Assembly (NCBI RefSeq): GCF_900111745.1
Contig: NZ_FOIJ01000021.1
Location: forward strand, 62,001 to 126,000
From: Stigmatella erecta
GTDB taxonomy: Bacteria > Myxococcota > Myxococcia > Myxococcales > Myxococcaceae
DNA length: 64,000 nt
Direction of reading: 5' to 3'
A program made the position numbers and the translations under genes. This document shows, piece after piece, positions 44,152-52,736 of this stretch (position 1 is its first letter; every line of letters begins with the position of its first letter). The notes beneath the pieces were generated by a model, which did no database searches, was not told the origin of the DNA, and saw nothing but the letters and a program-made list of their open reading frames with translations.

Positions 44152-45624
44152 ATGTCTTTGACCAACGCGGATCTCGCCGCCACGCCCCCGGAAGCGCGGA
44201 CCTGGACCCTGAAGCACTTCGTCGCGCTCTGGGTGGGCATGGCGGTCTGCATTCCCACGTACACGATGGCCTCCGGGCTCATCGACCAGGGCATGAGCTG
44301 GGGGCAGGCGCTGTTCTGCGTGGGCCTGGGCAACGTCATCGTGCTGGGGCCCATGATTCTCAACGCGCACGCGGGCACGCGCTACGGCATCCCCTTCCCG
44401 GTGTTCGCCCGGGCCTCGTTCGGGGTGACGGGCGCCAACGTCCCGGCGGTGCTGCGCGCCCTCGTGGCTTGCGGCTGGTTCGGCATCCAGACGTGGCTGG
44501 GCGGCCAGGCCCTGTGGCAGCTCCTGCTGGCCATCGCGCCGGGCGTCGAGGGGCCCCTCACCTCGGTGGGCATGAAAGCCGCCCTCGGCATTCACCCGGG
44601 GGAGCTGCTCGGGTTCGCCGTGTTCTGGCTGGTGACGCTCTACTTCATCATCCAGGGCACCGAGTCCATCAAGTTCCTGGAGCTGTACTCCGCCCCCTTC
44701 CTCATCGTGGTGGGGCTCGCCCTGCTCGTCTGGGCCTGGGTGAAGGCGGATGGGTTCGGGCCCATGCTCGCCCAGCCCTCGAAGCTCACCGGGCCGGGCG
44801 AGTTCCTCTCCGTCTTCATCCCCGGCCTCACGGCGATGGTGGGCTTCTGGGCCACGCTGTCGCTGAACATCCCGGACTTCACCCGCTACGCGCGCAGCCA
44901 GAAGGACCAGATGCTGGGGCAGGCGCTGGGGCTGCCGGGCACCATGGTGCTCTTCTCGTTCATCGGCGTGGCCGTGACGTCCGCCACCCCCATCATCTTC
45001 GGGGAGCTCATCTGGGATCCGGTGAAGCTGATGGGGCGCGTGGGCGGCACGCTCGTCACCCTCATCGCCATGTTCTCGCTGTCCATCGCCACGCTCTCCA
45101 CCAACCTGGCGGCCAACGTCGTCTCCCCCGCGAACGACTTCTCCAACCTGGCGCCGGGGAAGATTTCCTACCGCATGGGCGGCATCCTCACCGCCGTCAT
45201 CGGGGCGCTCATCTTCCCGTGGAAGCTCATCGAGTCCTCGGGCGGCTACATCTTCACCTGGCTCATCGGCTACTCGGCGCTGCTGGGCCCCATCGGCGGC
45301 ATCATGGTGGCGGACTACTTCCTGCTGCGCCGGCGCGAGCTGGTGGTGGAGGACCTGTACCGCCGGGGAGGCCAGTACGAGTACCGGAAGGGCGTGAACT
45401 GGAAGGCCATGCTCGCCCTCGCCATCGGCGTGGCGGTGAACGTGCCCGGCTTCCTGGCCGAGGCCGTGCCCGGGTTCAAGGACGCGGTGCCCGGCTTCTG
45501 GCGCTCGCTCTACACCTATGCTTGGTTCGTAGGCTTCCTTCTGTCCGGGGCGCTCCACATGGCCTTCGCCGCCTGGGGGCTCTCCCGGGCCGGCAACCGG
45601 CTCGCCTCGGAGCGCGGCGCATAG
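44152..45624 (+). CDS. NCS1 family nucleobase/hydantoin importer
   Basis: A 490-residue membrane protein with about twelve helices and NCS1 features near the start (WTLKHFVALWVGMAVCIPTYTMASGLIDQGMSW is split by the first helices). Later helices include LSLNIPDFTRYARSQKDQMLGQ, typical of NCS1 carriers. The family brings in uracil, allantoin or hydantoins with sodium or protons. In this operon it is the likely substrate importer. It follows preA with a 3-bp gap. Confidence 0.92.
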   Translation: MSLTNADLAATPPEARTWTLKHFVALWVGMAVCIPTYTMASGLIDQGMSWGQALFCVGLGNVIVLGPMILNAHAGTRYGIPFPVFARASFGVTGANVPAVLRALVACGWFGIQTWLGGQALWQLLLAIAPGVEGPLTSVGMKAALGIHPGELLGFAVFWLVTLYFIIQGTESIKFLELYSAPFLIVVGLALLVWAWVKADGFGPMLAQPSKLTGPGEFLSVFIPGLTAMVGFWATLSLNIPDFTRYARSQKDQMLGQALGLPGTMVLFSFIGVAVTSATPIIFGELIWDPVKLMGRVGGTLVTLIAMFSLSIATLSTNLAANVVSPANDFSNLAPGKISYRMGGILTAVIGALIFPWKLIESSGGYIFTWLIGYSALLGPIGGIMVADYFLLRRRELVVEDLYRRGGQYEYRKGVNWKAMLALAIGVAVNVPGFLAEAVPGFKDAVPGFWRSLYTYAWFVGFLLSGALHMAFAAWGLSRAGNRLASERGA

Positions 45625-45633
45625 GGGTTCAGG

Positions 45634-47640
45634 ATGATGAAGGCAGGGATGTGGATGCTGGCGGGGGCGCTGCTCTCGCTGGGCTGGGACGCGGCGGCCG
45701 CCACCGAGCGCAGCGCCGTGCTGATCCTGGGCAAGGCTGCGGGCTACCAGCAGGTGGAGTACCTGCCCGAGGGCCAGGTGAAGGTCCACTACGAGTACAA
45801 CGACCGGGGCCGCGGCCCCGTGCTCGACCGCACGTACACGGTCACCGCGAACGGCACTGTCGCCGCCTCCGAGGGCCAGGGCGTGGACTACCTCAAGGCC
45901 CCCGTCCAGGAGCGCTACACCGTCCAGGGCACCTCCCACACGTGGAAGAACGCGGCCGAGGAGGGACAGCGCGACCTGAAGGGGCCGGCCTTCTACCTGA
46001 GCCTCCACGGCGTCCCCGAGGAGACCGTCCTGCTGGTGCGCGCCGCGCTCAAGGCCCCCGGCCAGCGCCTGGCGCTGCTTCCATCCGGAGAAGTCCACGT
46101 CCAGGCCATCGGCACCCATACCCTTCAGGGCACGGCCGGCAAGCGCAAGGTGCGGCTCTATGCCCTGAGCGGCATCGACCTGGTGCCCGCCTACGTGTGG
46201 CTCGACGAGAACCAGCGCTTCTTCGCCAGTGGCTCGAGCTGGAGCCTGCTGGTCCGCGAGGGCTTCGAGAACACCCGGGATCAGCTCCTCCAGCTCCAGG
46301 ACGCCGAGGAGGGCCGCCTCGCGCAGGCTCGCGCCCAGCAGCTCACCACGAAGCTCGACCGCCCGCTCGCCATCACCCACGCCCGCGTCTTCGACCCCGG
46401 CACGCTCGCGGTGGAGGAGGACCAGACCGTGCTGGTCGAGCAAGGCCGCATCACCGCCGTGGGGCCCTCGGCGAAGCTGCCCGTGCCCAAGGGGGCCCGC
46501 ACGCTGGATGCCCAGGGCCGCTTCCTCATGCCGGGCCTCTGGGACATGCACGCCCACATCAACCGGGGCGCCGATGGGCCGCTCGCCATTGCCGCGGGCA
46601 TCACCACCGTGAGGGATCTGGCCAACGACGAGCAGGCCCTGGCGAGCCTCATCTCCAGCATCGAGGCCGGCCAGGACATCGGACCGCGCGTCATCAAGGC
46701 GGGCTTCATGGATGGCCGCAGCCCCTACTCCGGGCCCACCAAGGTCTTCGTGGACGATGAGGCCGAGGCCCGCGCCGCCATCGACCATTACGCCGCCAAC
46801 GGCTTCGAGCAGATCAAGGTCTACAGCTCCACCAAGCCGGAGCTCGTGCAGGTGATTGCCCGCCTGGCCCATGCCAAGGGGCTCCGGGTCAGCGGCCATG
46901 TGCCGGCCTTCATGACCGCCCAGCAGTTCATCGAGGCGGGCGCCGACGAGCTCCAGCACATCAACTTCCTGGCGCTCAACTTCCTGTTCGACCGGGTGCA
47001 GGACACGCGCACCCCGGCGCGCTTCATCGCCGTGGGCGAGAACGCCGCTTCCCTGGAGCTGAGCTCGCCCGCGGTGCGCGGCTTCATCACGCTGCTGCGC
47101 GAGCGCAACGTGGTGGTGGACCCCACGGTGTCCATCTTCGATGACATGTTCCACAACCACCCGGGCCACTGGAACGAGGGCGCGAGCACGGTGCTCGCCC
47201 GCGTGCCGCCCACCTGGCAGCGCTGGCTGCGCTCGGGCGCCGGGGGGCTTCCGGACGTGCCGAAGCGGCCCGAGCTGTACCGGGACTCCTTCCTGCGCCT
47301 CGTGGAGTTCGTGGGGCTGCTGCACCGCAGCGGCGTCCACATCGTCGCCGGCACGGACAACGTCTCCGGGCTGTTCCTGCCCCGCGAGCTCGAGCTCTAC
47401 GTCGCGGCCGGCATTCCGCCCAAGGAGGTGCTGCGCATCGCCACGCTGGGCAACGCCGAGGTCATGAAGCGGGACAAGACGTTCGGGCGCGTGCTGCCCG
47501 GCTACACCGCCGACCTCATCCTCATCGAGGGGGACCCCACCCTGCTCATGAGCGATGTGCGCAAGGTGCGCCACGTCGTCCGGGGCGACCGGCTGTACGA
47601 GAGCGCCGCCCTGTTCCGCTCCATGGGCATCACCCCCTGA
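45634..47640 (+). CDS. Exported amidohydrolase family protein
   Basis: A 668-residue protein with a signal peptide (MWMLAGALLSLGWDAAAA), an N-terminal beta-rich region of about 220 residues and a C-terminal amidohydrolase domain from about residue 245. The domain has the metal motif MPGLWDMHAHINRG, later His in SGHVPAFM and ELQHINFLA, and the Asp in VAGTDN. The arrangement matches exported imidazolonepropionase/dipeptidase-like enzymes. Its link to pyrimidine catabolism rests only on the operon position, 9 bp after the importer gene. The substrate is unknown. Confidence 0.85.
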   Translation: MMKAGMWMLAGALLSLGWDAAAATERSAVLILGKAAGYQQVEYLPEGQVKVHYEYNDRGRGPVLDRTYTVTANGTVAASEGQGVDYLKAPVQERYTVQGTSHTWKNAAEEGQRDLKGPAFYLSLHGVPEETVLLVRAALKAPGQRLALLPSGEVHVQAIGTHTLQGTAGKRKVRLYALSGIDLVPAYVWLDENQRFFASGSSWSLLVREGFENTRDQLLQLQDAEEGRLAQARAQQLTTKLDRPLAITHARVFDPGTLAVEEDQTVLVEQGRITAVGPSAKLPVPKGARTLDAQGRFLMPGLWDMHAHINRGADGPLAIAAGITTVRDLANDEQALASLISSIEAGQDIGPRVIKAGFMDGRSPYSGPTKVFVDDEAEARAAIDHYAANGFEQIKVYSSTKPELVQVIARLAHAKGLRVSGHVPAFMTAQQFIEAGADELQHINFLALNFLFDRVQDTRTPARFIAVGENAASLELSSPAVRGFITLLRERNVVVDPTVSIFDDMFHNHPGHWNEGASTVLARVPPTWQRWLRSGAGGLPDVPKRPELYRDSFLRLVEFVGLLHRSGVHIVAGTDNVSGLFLPRELELYVAAGIPPKEVLRIATLGNAEVMKRDKTFGRVLPGYTADLILIEGDPTLLMSDVRKVRHVVRGDRLYESAALFRSMGITP

Positions 47641-47693
47641 TCCACCGGCTTGTGGTAAAGGCACGCCTCACACGGGAGGGGTGAGGAGTGCCC

Positions 47694-48215
47694 ATGCGTT
47701 GGAAGCAGGTGGTCCCAGGGCTGGTGGCCCTGGGATTGGTGACTGGATGCGCGACGGCGTCGCTCTCGAAGCGAGGCGGCCAGGTGTTGCCCCTGGCCAC
47801 GGCGCCCGGGCCCGAGTGCAAGAACCTGGGAACGGTGATTGGCACGGGGGGCGGCATCATTGGCGGCGCCTACGTGACCAATGAGAACCTGGTGCGCTAC
47901 GCGATCAACGATGCCATGAACAAGACGGCGGCGAGGGGTGGCACCCACTTCTTCGCCTACGCCCCGTCGCTCGGCAGCGGCGAAGGGACCACCACCACCG
48001 CGACCCTGATGGCCATTGCGTACAAGTGCCCTCCGGGCACCTACGGCTTGTCCGCGGATGCCCAGGTGGATCCCGAGACAGGCAGCGTTACCGCTCCCGA
48101 GGACCGCGCCCCGTCCTTCCTGGACAACTGTCCCGGCCTGGAGGGGGAGTCCATGCGCGAGCGCGCCCTGCGCTGCAAGAAGCTGTTCAAGGAGCAGGAA
48201 GCGGCAGGGGAGTAG
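47694..48215 (+). CDS. DUF4156-like lipoprotein
   Basis: A 173-residue lipoprotein with a signal ending in LGLVTGC. A glycine-rich turn (IGTGGGIIGGAYVTNENLV) and NDAMNKTAARGGTHFFAYAP resemble the DUF4156 family of small outer-membrane lipoproteins. The C-terminal tail contains KCPPGTYGLS and an acidic end. The ATG at 47694 is preceded by AGGAG. The function is unknown. Confidence 0.75.
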   Translation: MRWKQVVPGLVALGLVTGCATASLSKRGGQVLPLATAPGPECKNLGTVIGTGGGIIGGAYVTNENLVRYAINDAMNKTAARGGTHFFAYAPSLGSGEGTTTTATLMAIAYKCPPGTYGLSADAQVDPETGSVTAPEDRAPSFLDNCPGLEGESMRERALRCKKLFKEQEAAGE

Positions 48216-48227
48216 GCCTGCCCGGCG

Positions 48228-49088
48228 CTACAGGCGAAACAGCGCCTTGAGCCCTTCCCGGAGCGAGGCCGGCTTGCGCCCGAGCAACGTCTCCAGCTCG
48301 GCCGTGGTCTCCTCCTCCTGGCCATTCTGGATGTCGGTCTGAAAGGCGAGGAACTTCTGGACCTGCGGCTCGGGCATGCCGCGCGCCTTCATCTGCTCGG
48401 TGAACGCCTGCGGCTCGATGGGGGTGTAGCGCACCGGCTTTCCCGACAGCTCGCTGAGCGTGGCCGCGACGTCGCCGAACGACCAGGCCTGGGGGCCCGT
48501 CAGCCGGTAAGTCCGGTGGCCGGAGCCCTTCTCCGCCAGCACGTTGGCGATGGCCTCCCCCTGCTCGCTCCGCAACGCGAACGCCACGCGGCCCTCGCCA
48601 GCCGGCAGGCGGATGCCCGTGTCGAAGGCCTTCTCCCCGGCGAAGACCGGGATCGTGTCCATGTAGAGGGCGTTGCGGAACAGGATGGCGTCGAGCCCGC
48701 TGGCCCGGATGTAGTCCTCCGTCTCGAAGTGCCGCTGCATCAGCGGGTTCACCAGCCGCGCCCGGTCCTTGAGCGACCGGCCCGTGTAGGCCACGGTCCG
48801 GACCCCGGCGGCCTTCGCGGCATCCACCACGTTCTGGTGCTGCTGGAGTGCCCGCTCCTCGTTCGTCCCGGACACCAGCAGCACGGTCTCGACGCCGCGC
48901 ATCGCCTCACGCAGGGCGGCGGGGCTGTCGTAGTCGCCCACCCGGAGGGCCACGCCTTGCGGTTCGAGCGCGGACGCCTTGTTCCGGTCGCGCACGAGCG
49001 CGGCGATCCGGTCCGCCGGCAGCCTCGTCAGCAATTGCCGGATGACGGCCAAGCCCAGATGTCCGGTTGCCCCTGTCACCAAAATCAT
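48228..49088 (-). CDS. NmrA/QorB-like NAD(P)-binding oxidoreductase
   Basis: A 286-residue atypical SDR with the cofactor motif MILVTGATGHLG and later VLLVSGTNEERALQQHQNVVDAAKAAGV, like QorB/NmrA quinone or redox-sensing reductases. It lacks the classical YxxxK pair, as expected for NmrA-type proteins. It diverges from a MarR-type gene with a 93-bp AT-rich gap, a common arrangement for MarR-regulated quinone or aldehyde defence genes. It probably reduces a quinone or electrophile. Confidence 0.88.
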   Translation of the reverse strand: MILVTGATGHLGLAVIRQLLTRLPADRIAALVRDRNKASALEPQGVALRVGDYDSPAALREAMRGVETVLLVSGTNEERALQQHQNVVDAAKAAGVRTVAYTGRSLKDRARLVNPLMQRHFETEDYIRASGLDAILFRNALYMDTIPVFAGEKAFDTGIRLPAGEGRVAFALRSEQGEAIANVLAEKGSGHRTYRLTGPQAWSFGDVAATLSELSGKPVRYTPIEPQAFTEQMKARGMPEPQVQKFLAFQTDIQNGQEEETTAELETLLGRKPASLREGLKALFRL

Positions 49089-49126
49089 GGAAGCCCTCGC
49101 TCGCGGAAAGAATGGCCACGCTCTCT

Positions 49127-49157
49127 TGATAAATAGACATATGATAAACGCATTTAT
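49127..49157. promoter_or_regulatory. Operator-like repeats between NmrA and MarR genes
   Basis: In an unusually AT-rich stretch, ATAAAT (49129-49134) and ATTTAT (49152-49157) form an inverted repeat. TGATAAA also occurs twice, 15 bp apart (49127 and 49142), with a CATATG palindrome between. This is the likely binding region for the MarR protein and the promoters of both genes. Confidence 0.5.
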
Positions 49158-49181
49158 ATTTCAACTTCGAGGCGGCCGACC

Positions 49182-49652
49182 ATGAGCAGCGACCCGCGTG
49201 CCATCCAGGAGCTCTTCTCGAAATACGCGCTCGGCCCGCCGGAGAACGCGGTGGGCTTCGTGCTGTGGCGGCTGGTGCACCAGTACCAGCGGGAGGCCGA
49301 CCGGGCGCTCGCCCCGGTCGACCTGACGCACCTTCAGTTCATGACGCTCATCATGGCCGCCTGGCTCGCGCGGTCGGGCGAGGCGGTGACGCAGGCCGGG
49401 ATTTCACGCTCCGGCGACATTCACCCGATGCAAGTGTCCCAGGTGCTGAAGACGCTGGAGGCCAAGGGCATGGTGGCCCGGCGGCGCAACCCGTCGGACA
49501 TCCGCGCCAAGCATGTCGAGGTCACCGCGGCCGGGCTCGCGGCGCTCCGGAGCGCGCTGCCGCTCGCCATCGAGGTGCAGCAGCGGTTGTTCGGGGAAGA
49601 AGGGCGTCCGGGCGGCAGCCTCCTGGCCGCGCTGCTGCGCCTGGACCGCTGA
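49182..49652 (+). CDS. MarR family transcriptional regulator
   Basis: A 156-residue winged helix-turn-helix regulator. Helix 1 (VGFVLWRLVHQYQREAD), a recognition region (ISRSGDIHPMQVSQVLKTLEAKGMV) and the wing (ARRRNPSDIRAKHVEVT) follow the MarR order. It is divergent from the NmrA-type oxidoreductase and probably represses both genes until a ligand or oxidant releases it from the AT-rich operator. The stop sits in a hairpin shared with the convergent PilT gene. Confidence 0.92.
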   Translation: MSSDPRAIQELFSKYALGPPENAVGFVLWRLVHQYQREADRALAPVDLTHLQFMTLIMAAWLARSGEAVTQAGISRSGDIHPMQVSQVLKTLEAKGMVARRRNPSDIRAKHVEVTAAGLAALRSALPLAIEVQQRLFGEEGRPGGSLLAALLRLDR

Positions 49653-49670
49653 GGGCCCCCCGCAGCCCTC
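49651..49670. terminator. Convergent-gene hairpin (MarR / PilT ends)
   Basis: GAGGGC (49651-49656) pairs with GCCCTC (49665-49670) around a C-rich loop, at the 16-bp gap between two convergent stops. There is no T-run. Confidence 0.4.
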
Positions 49671-51522
49671 ACTTCGTGGGGGCGCCCGCGGCCTCCGTGG
49701 GCGCGTCGACCTTGAAGCCCGCGCGCTCCAGCATGGCCCGCATCTCGCTGCGCGCCACCGCCTTGCTCAGCGCCTCGTTCGGGTCCACCAGCTTCTTCTT
49801 CACCAGCTCCAGCAGCGCGTCGTTGAGCATCGTCATGCCCTGCCCGCGCGAGGTCTGCATCACCGAGGGAATCTGGAACGTCTTTCCCTCGCGGATGAGG
49901 TTGGACACCGAGCCGGAGCACAGGAGCACTTCCTGCGCCGGCACCCGGCCGCCCCCGATGCGCTTGCACAGCGTCTGGGTAATCACGCCCTTGAGCGACT
50001 CGGAGAGCATCATGCGGATCTGCGCCTGACGGTCCGAGGGGAACTGGTCGATGATGCGGTCCACCGTGGAGGCCGCCGTGTTCGTGTGCAGCGTGCCGAA
50101 CACCAGGTGGCCCGTCTCCGCCGTCTCGATGGCGATGGCGATGGTCTCCAGGTCCCGCATCTCGCCCACCAGCACCACGTCCGGGTCCTCGCGCAGCGCC
50201 GCCCGGAGCGCGTTCTTGAAGGAGTGGGTGTGGACGCCCACCTCGCGCTGGTTCACCAGACAGCTCTTGTTCTTGTGAACGAACTCGATCGGGTCCTCGA
50301 TGGTGATGATGTGGTCCTCGCGGTGGCGGTTCACGTAGTCGATCATCGCCGCCAGCGTGGTGGACTTGCCCGAGCCCGTCGGCCCCGTGACGAGCACCAG
50401 CCCCTTGCTCAGGAAGCACAGGTCCAGGATGTGCTTGGACAGCCCCATCTCCTCCGCCGTGCGGATGGTGTTGGGGATCTGCCGCAGCACCGCGCCGATG
50501 CCCCGGCGGTCCTCGAAGACGTTCACCCGGAAGCGCGCCGCCTCCGTCTCGTAGGCGAAGTCCGTGTCGTGGATCTCCTCCCACTGCTTCTTGTTCTTCT
50601 CCGGCGCGATGCTGAAGAGCAGCGCCTTGAGGTGGTGGGAGGACAGGACGGCGTACTCGGAGATCGCCACCATGTCCCCGTCGATGCGCATGTGCGGCAC
50701 CGTCTCGCTGGCCAGGTGCAGGTCCGAGGCCCGGCGCGACAGCATCAGCTCCAGCAGGCCCAGCATCTCCTGCCTGTGCCCGGACGTCTCGCCGGACACC
50801 TGAAGGCTCAGCGGCTCCGCCGCCGCCACGGGCGCCGGGGCGCTGGGGGCCGCCACGGGCGCGGGCGGCAGGGGGGCCGCCGGGGGCTGGGCCAGGGGCA
50901 CCGCCGTCATGGGCCGGGCGGCCTGGGGCGCGGGCTTCGGAGGTGCTCCCGCCAGGGCGGCGGCGGGCAGCGGGGCCGGCGTCATGCCCGGCCGCACGTT
51001 CTGGGGCACGGGCGCGGGGGTGGCGGCCGGGGGCGCCGGGCGCGCGGCCGGGGCAGGCGCCGCCACGGGTGCCGGGGCGGGCGTGGGCGGAGGAATGGGC
51101 GCGGGCGTCGTCAGGGACAGGGGAATGGCGGTGGAGAACGAGGGGGTGAAGCCCTCGGCGGCCAGCTGCATCATCTCGGCGGGCGAGGCCAGCTCCAGCT
51201 CCCCCTCGGCCGAGTACCCGGGCACCCCCGGCGTCATCCACGCCTTCACGTGGCCCTGGACGTTCTCCAGCTTCACCTGCACCGGGCCCCCCGGCGACTG
51301 GTAGGAGAACGCGCTGGCCCCCTCGGCGGGAAAGCCCCCGCGCTGCTCGGGGGGCACCAGCTCCGCCAGCGCGCCGAGGATCTGCTGCGAGGTGAGGTTC
51401 TGCTTGAGCACCGGCAACAGGCCGGACGCGGTGCGCATGTTCACCCCGTTGCCCGTCTCGAAGAGCAGCTCCTGCCCCGCGTCCTTGAAAAGCTTTTCGA
51501 TGATGGGATCGAGCCTGGCCAT
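49669..51522 (-). CDS. PilT-type twitching ATPase with extra N-terminal domain
   Basis: A 617-residue PilT/GspE-type ATPase. The C-terminal 350 residues are PilT-like: LLELMLSRRASDLHL, Walker A GPTGSGKST, Asp box ITIEDPIEF, Walker B VVLVGEMRD and His box HLVFGTLHTN. A usual PilT has about 350-375 residues, so about 260 are extra: a small N-terminal domain (about residues 1-140) and a Pro/Ala-rich linker (about 150-255). It is the last gene of an operon, 4 bases after the duplicated-domain gene. A retraction ATPase with a targeting or signal domain is the best guess. Confidence 0.9.
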   Translation of the reverse strand: MARLDPIIEKLFKDAGQELLFETGNGVNMRTASGLLPVLKQNLTSQQILGALAELVPPEQRGGFPAEGASAFSYQSPGGPVQVKLENVQGHVKAWMTPGVPGYSAEGELELASPAEMMQLAAEGFTPSFSTAIPLSLTTPAPIPPPTPAPAPVAAPAPAARPAPPAATPAPVPQNVRPGMTPAPLPAAALAGAPPKPAPQAARPMTAVPLAQPPAAPLPPAPVAAPSAPAPVAAAEPLSLQVSGETSGHRQEMLGLLELMLSRRASDLHLASETVPHMRIDGDMVAISEYAVLSSHHLKALLFSIAPEKNKKQWEEIHDTDFAYETEAARFRVNVFEDRRGIGAVLRQIPNTIRTAEEMGLSKHILDLCFLSKGLVLVTGPTGSGKSTTLAAMIDYVNRHREDHIITIEDPIEFVHKNKSCLVNQREVGVHTHSFKNALRAALREDPDVVLVGEMRDLETIAIAIETAETGHLVFGTLHTNTAASTVDRIIDQFPSDRQAQIRMMLSESLKGVITQTLCKRIGGGRVPAQEVLLCSGSVSNLIREGKTFQIPSVMQTSRGQGMTMLNDALLELVKKKLVDPNEALSKAVARSEMRAMLERAGFKVDAPTEAAGAPTK

Positions 51523-51526
51523 GGTC

Positions 51527-52018
51527 TCAGCGCGGGAGGAACTCCACGTACGCGACGTGGTGTTTGTTGATGAGGGCCATCCGCTCCCCCTGGATGAGCC
51601 GGAGGAAGGACGGGGTGCCGTTGAGGTAGTCCGTGAGCCGCGAGCGGTCATCGGGCTGGAGGTAGGTGACGAGCCCCTGGAGCCGCTGGCCATCCACGAG
51701 CCGCACCTCCACCTCGTGCTCGGTGAGGATGGTGAGCCGCTCCGCCTCGCGCAGCTCGTGCGCGGCCTCCACCCAGGCCACCGCGATGCTCGCGCTGTTC
51801 ACGAAGGTGACCGTCTCGCGCGTGGCGTCCGAGACGGGCACGAACTTCGCCTGGCCGTTGAGCAGGTCCGACAGCCGCTCGCCGTGAGGACTGTCCGGCA
51901 CGCCCTCGGAGAGAAAGACATGGACCTGGCGCGTCTCCCCACCGGGGAGGACGAGCTGGACCGGGATACGCCGTTTCGGGATGCGGAAGTCGTCCAAGGC
52001 GGGGGCCGTTTCTAGCAC
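51527..52018 (-). CDS. Duplicated-domain protein encoded with PilT paralogue
   Basis: A 163-residue soluble protein with two similar halves of about 70 residues. Each has a beta-rich opening (IPVQLVLPGG; VEVRLVDGQRLQG), a DLLNG or DYLNG-like turn (SDLLNGQAKFVPV; TDYLNGTPSFLRL) and a VNSASIAVAWV- or INKHHVAYVEF-like strand. No named family is recognised. The GTG at 52018 is chosen; a GTG at 52039 is possible but its GGAGG sits too close. It precedes the PilT-type gene by four bases, so a direct working partnership is likely. Confidence 0.6.
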   Translation of the reverse strand: MLETAPALDDFRIPKRRIPVQLVLPGGETRQVHVFLSEGVPDSPHGERLSDLLNGQAKFVPVSDATRETVTFVNSASIAVAWVEAAHELREAERLTILTEHEVEVRLVDGQRLQGLVTYLQPDDRSRLTDYLNGTPSFLRLIQGERMALINKHHVAYVEFLPR

Positions 52019-52060
52019 GGCCAGAACGGCCCTTCCCACCCTCCCCCGGAATCCATGCTC

Positions 52061-52609
52061 CTAACCGCGGGTGAACACCGGGCCCCCGGGGCCCTCGGCG
52101 GCCGACACGAGCTGTCCCACCGTGGGCATCGGCCAGCTCAGCCCCCGCTGCGTGCGCCACTGGTCCGCCCACGCGCGGAACACCGCCAGCTGCGTGAGGC
52201 TGGGGGCCACCTGCCACCGCGCCGCCTTCACCCGGCGCAGCGCCTCCAGGGGCGAGTGCCCCAGCGCCACCATCACGCACAGCGCCAGCGTCGCGCTCCG
52301 CCCGATGCCGTACTCGCAGTGGATGTAGACCTTGTGGCCCCGCGCCAGGCGCCCCGTCACCCAGGCCACCCCGTCGGCGAGCATCCCACGCTGGATGCCG
52401 TGCAGGTCCAGGGTGGGCAGGTGCAGCAGGCAGATGCCGTGCTCGCGCAGGATGTGCTCGTCGTCACACATCTCCCGCCGCAGGTCCACGATGTGGCCAA
52501 TGCCCAGCTCCCGGGCCAGGTGCCCGGCCGCCTCGATGGGGAAGCTGCCCCCCACCGCGAGTCCGTCCGTCACCCAGTCGAGGTTCAGATTCCACCGTGG
52601 CCCGCTCAT
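52061..52609 (-). CDS. Dual-specificity protein phosphatase-like protein
   Basis: A 182-residue protein-tyrosine/dual-specificity phosphatase fold. The P-loop VYIHCEYGIGRSATLAL matches HCxxGxxR, and LHLPTLDLHG supplies the general-acid Asp. No signal peptide is present. It lies upstream of the PilT-associated genes on the same strand with a 42-bp gap, so it may belong to that operon and act on a phosphorylated motility protein. The start at 52609 follows a GGAGG-type site at some distance. Confidence 0.88.
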   Translation of the reverse strand: MSGPRWNLNLDWVTDGLAVGGSFPIEAAGHLARELGIGHIVDLRREMCDDEHILREHGICLLHLPTLDLHGIQRGMLADGVAWVTGRLARGHKVYIHCEYGIGRSATLALCVMVALGHSPLEALRRVKAARWQVAPSLTQLAVFRAWADQWRTQRGLSWPMPTVGQLVSAAEGPGGPVFTRG

Positions 52610-52736
52610 GTCCCCGTGCGCCTCCCGCCCCCCCTTCCGTTGCGCGGCCAAGATAGAAACGCCCCCAGTCCTCCGGGAGAGGGGGGGCGTCACAAAGCGT
52701 GGGGAGGGGGTGCGGCGGGCGGGCGCTTCCGGGCGC

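Noticed and set aside
42355-47664. A 1769-codon open frame on the minus strand
   Set aside because: It lies opposite clearly functional preT, preA, importer and amidohydrolase genes. Its translation is low-complexity His/Arg/Gly/Ala sequence typical of antisense frames in GC-rich DNA.
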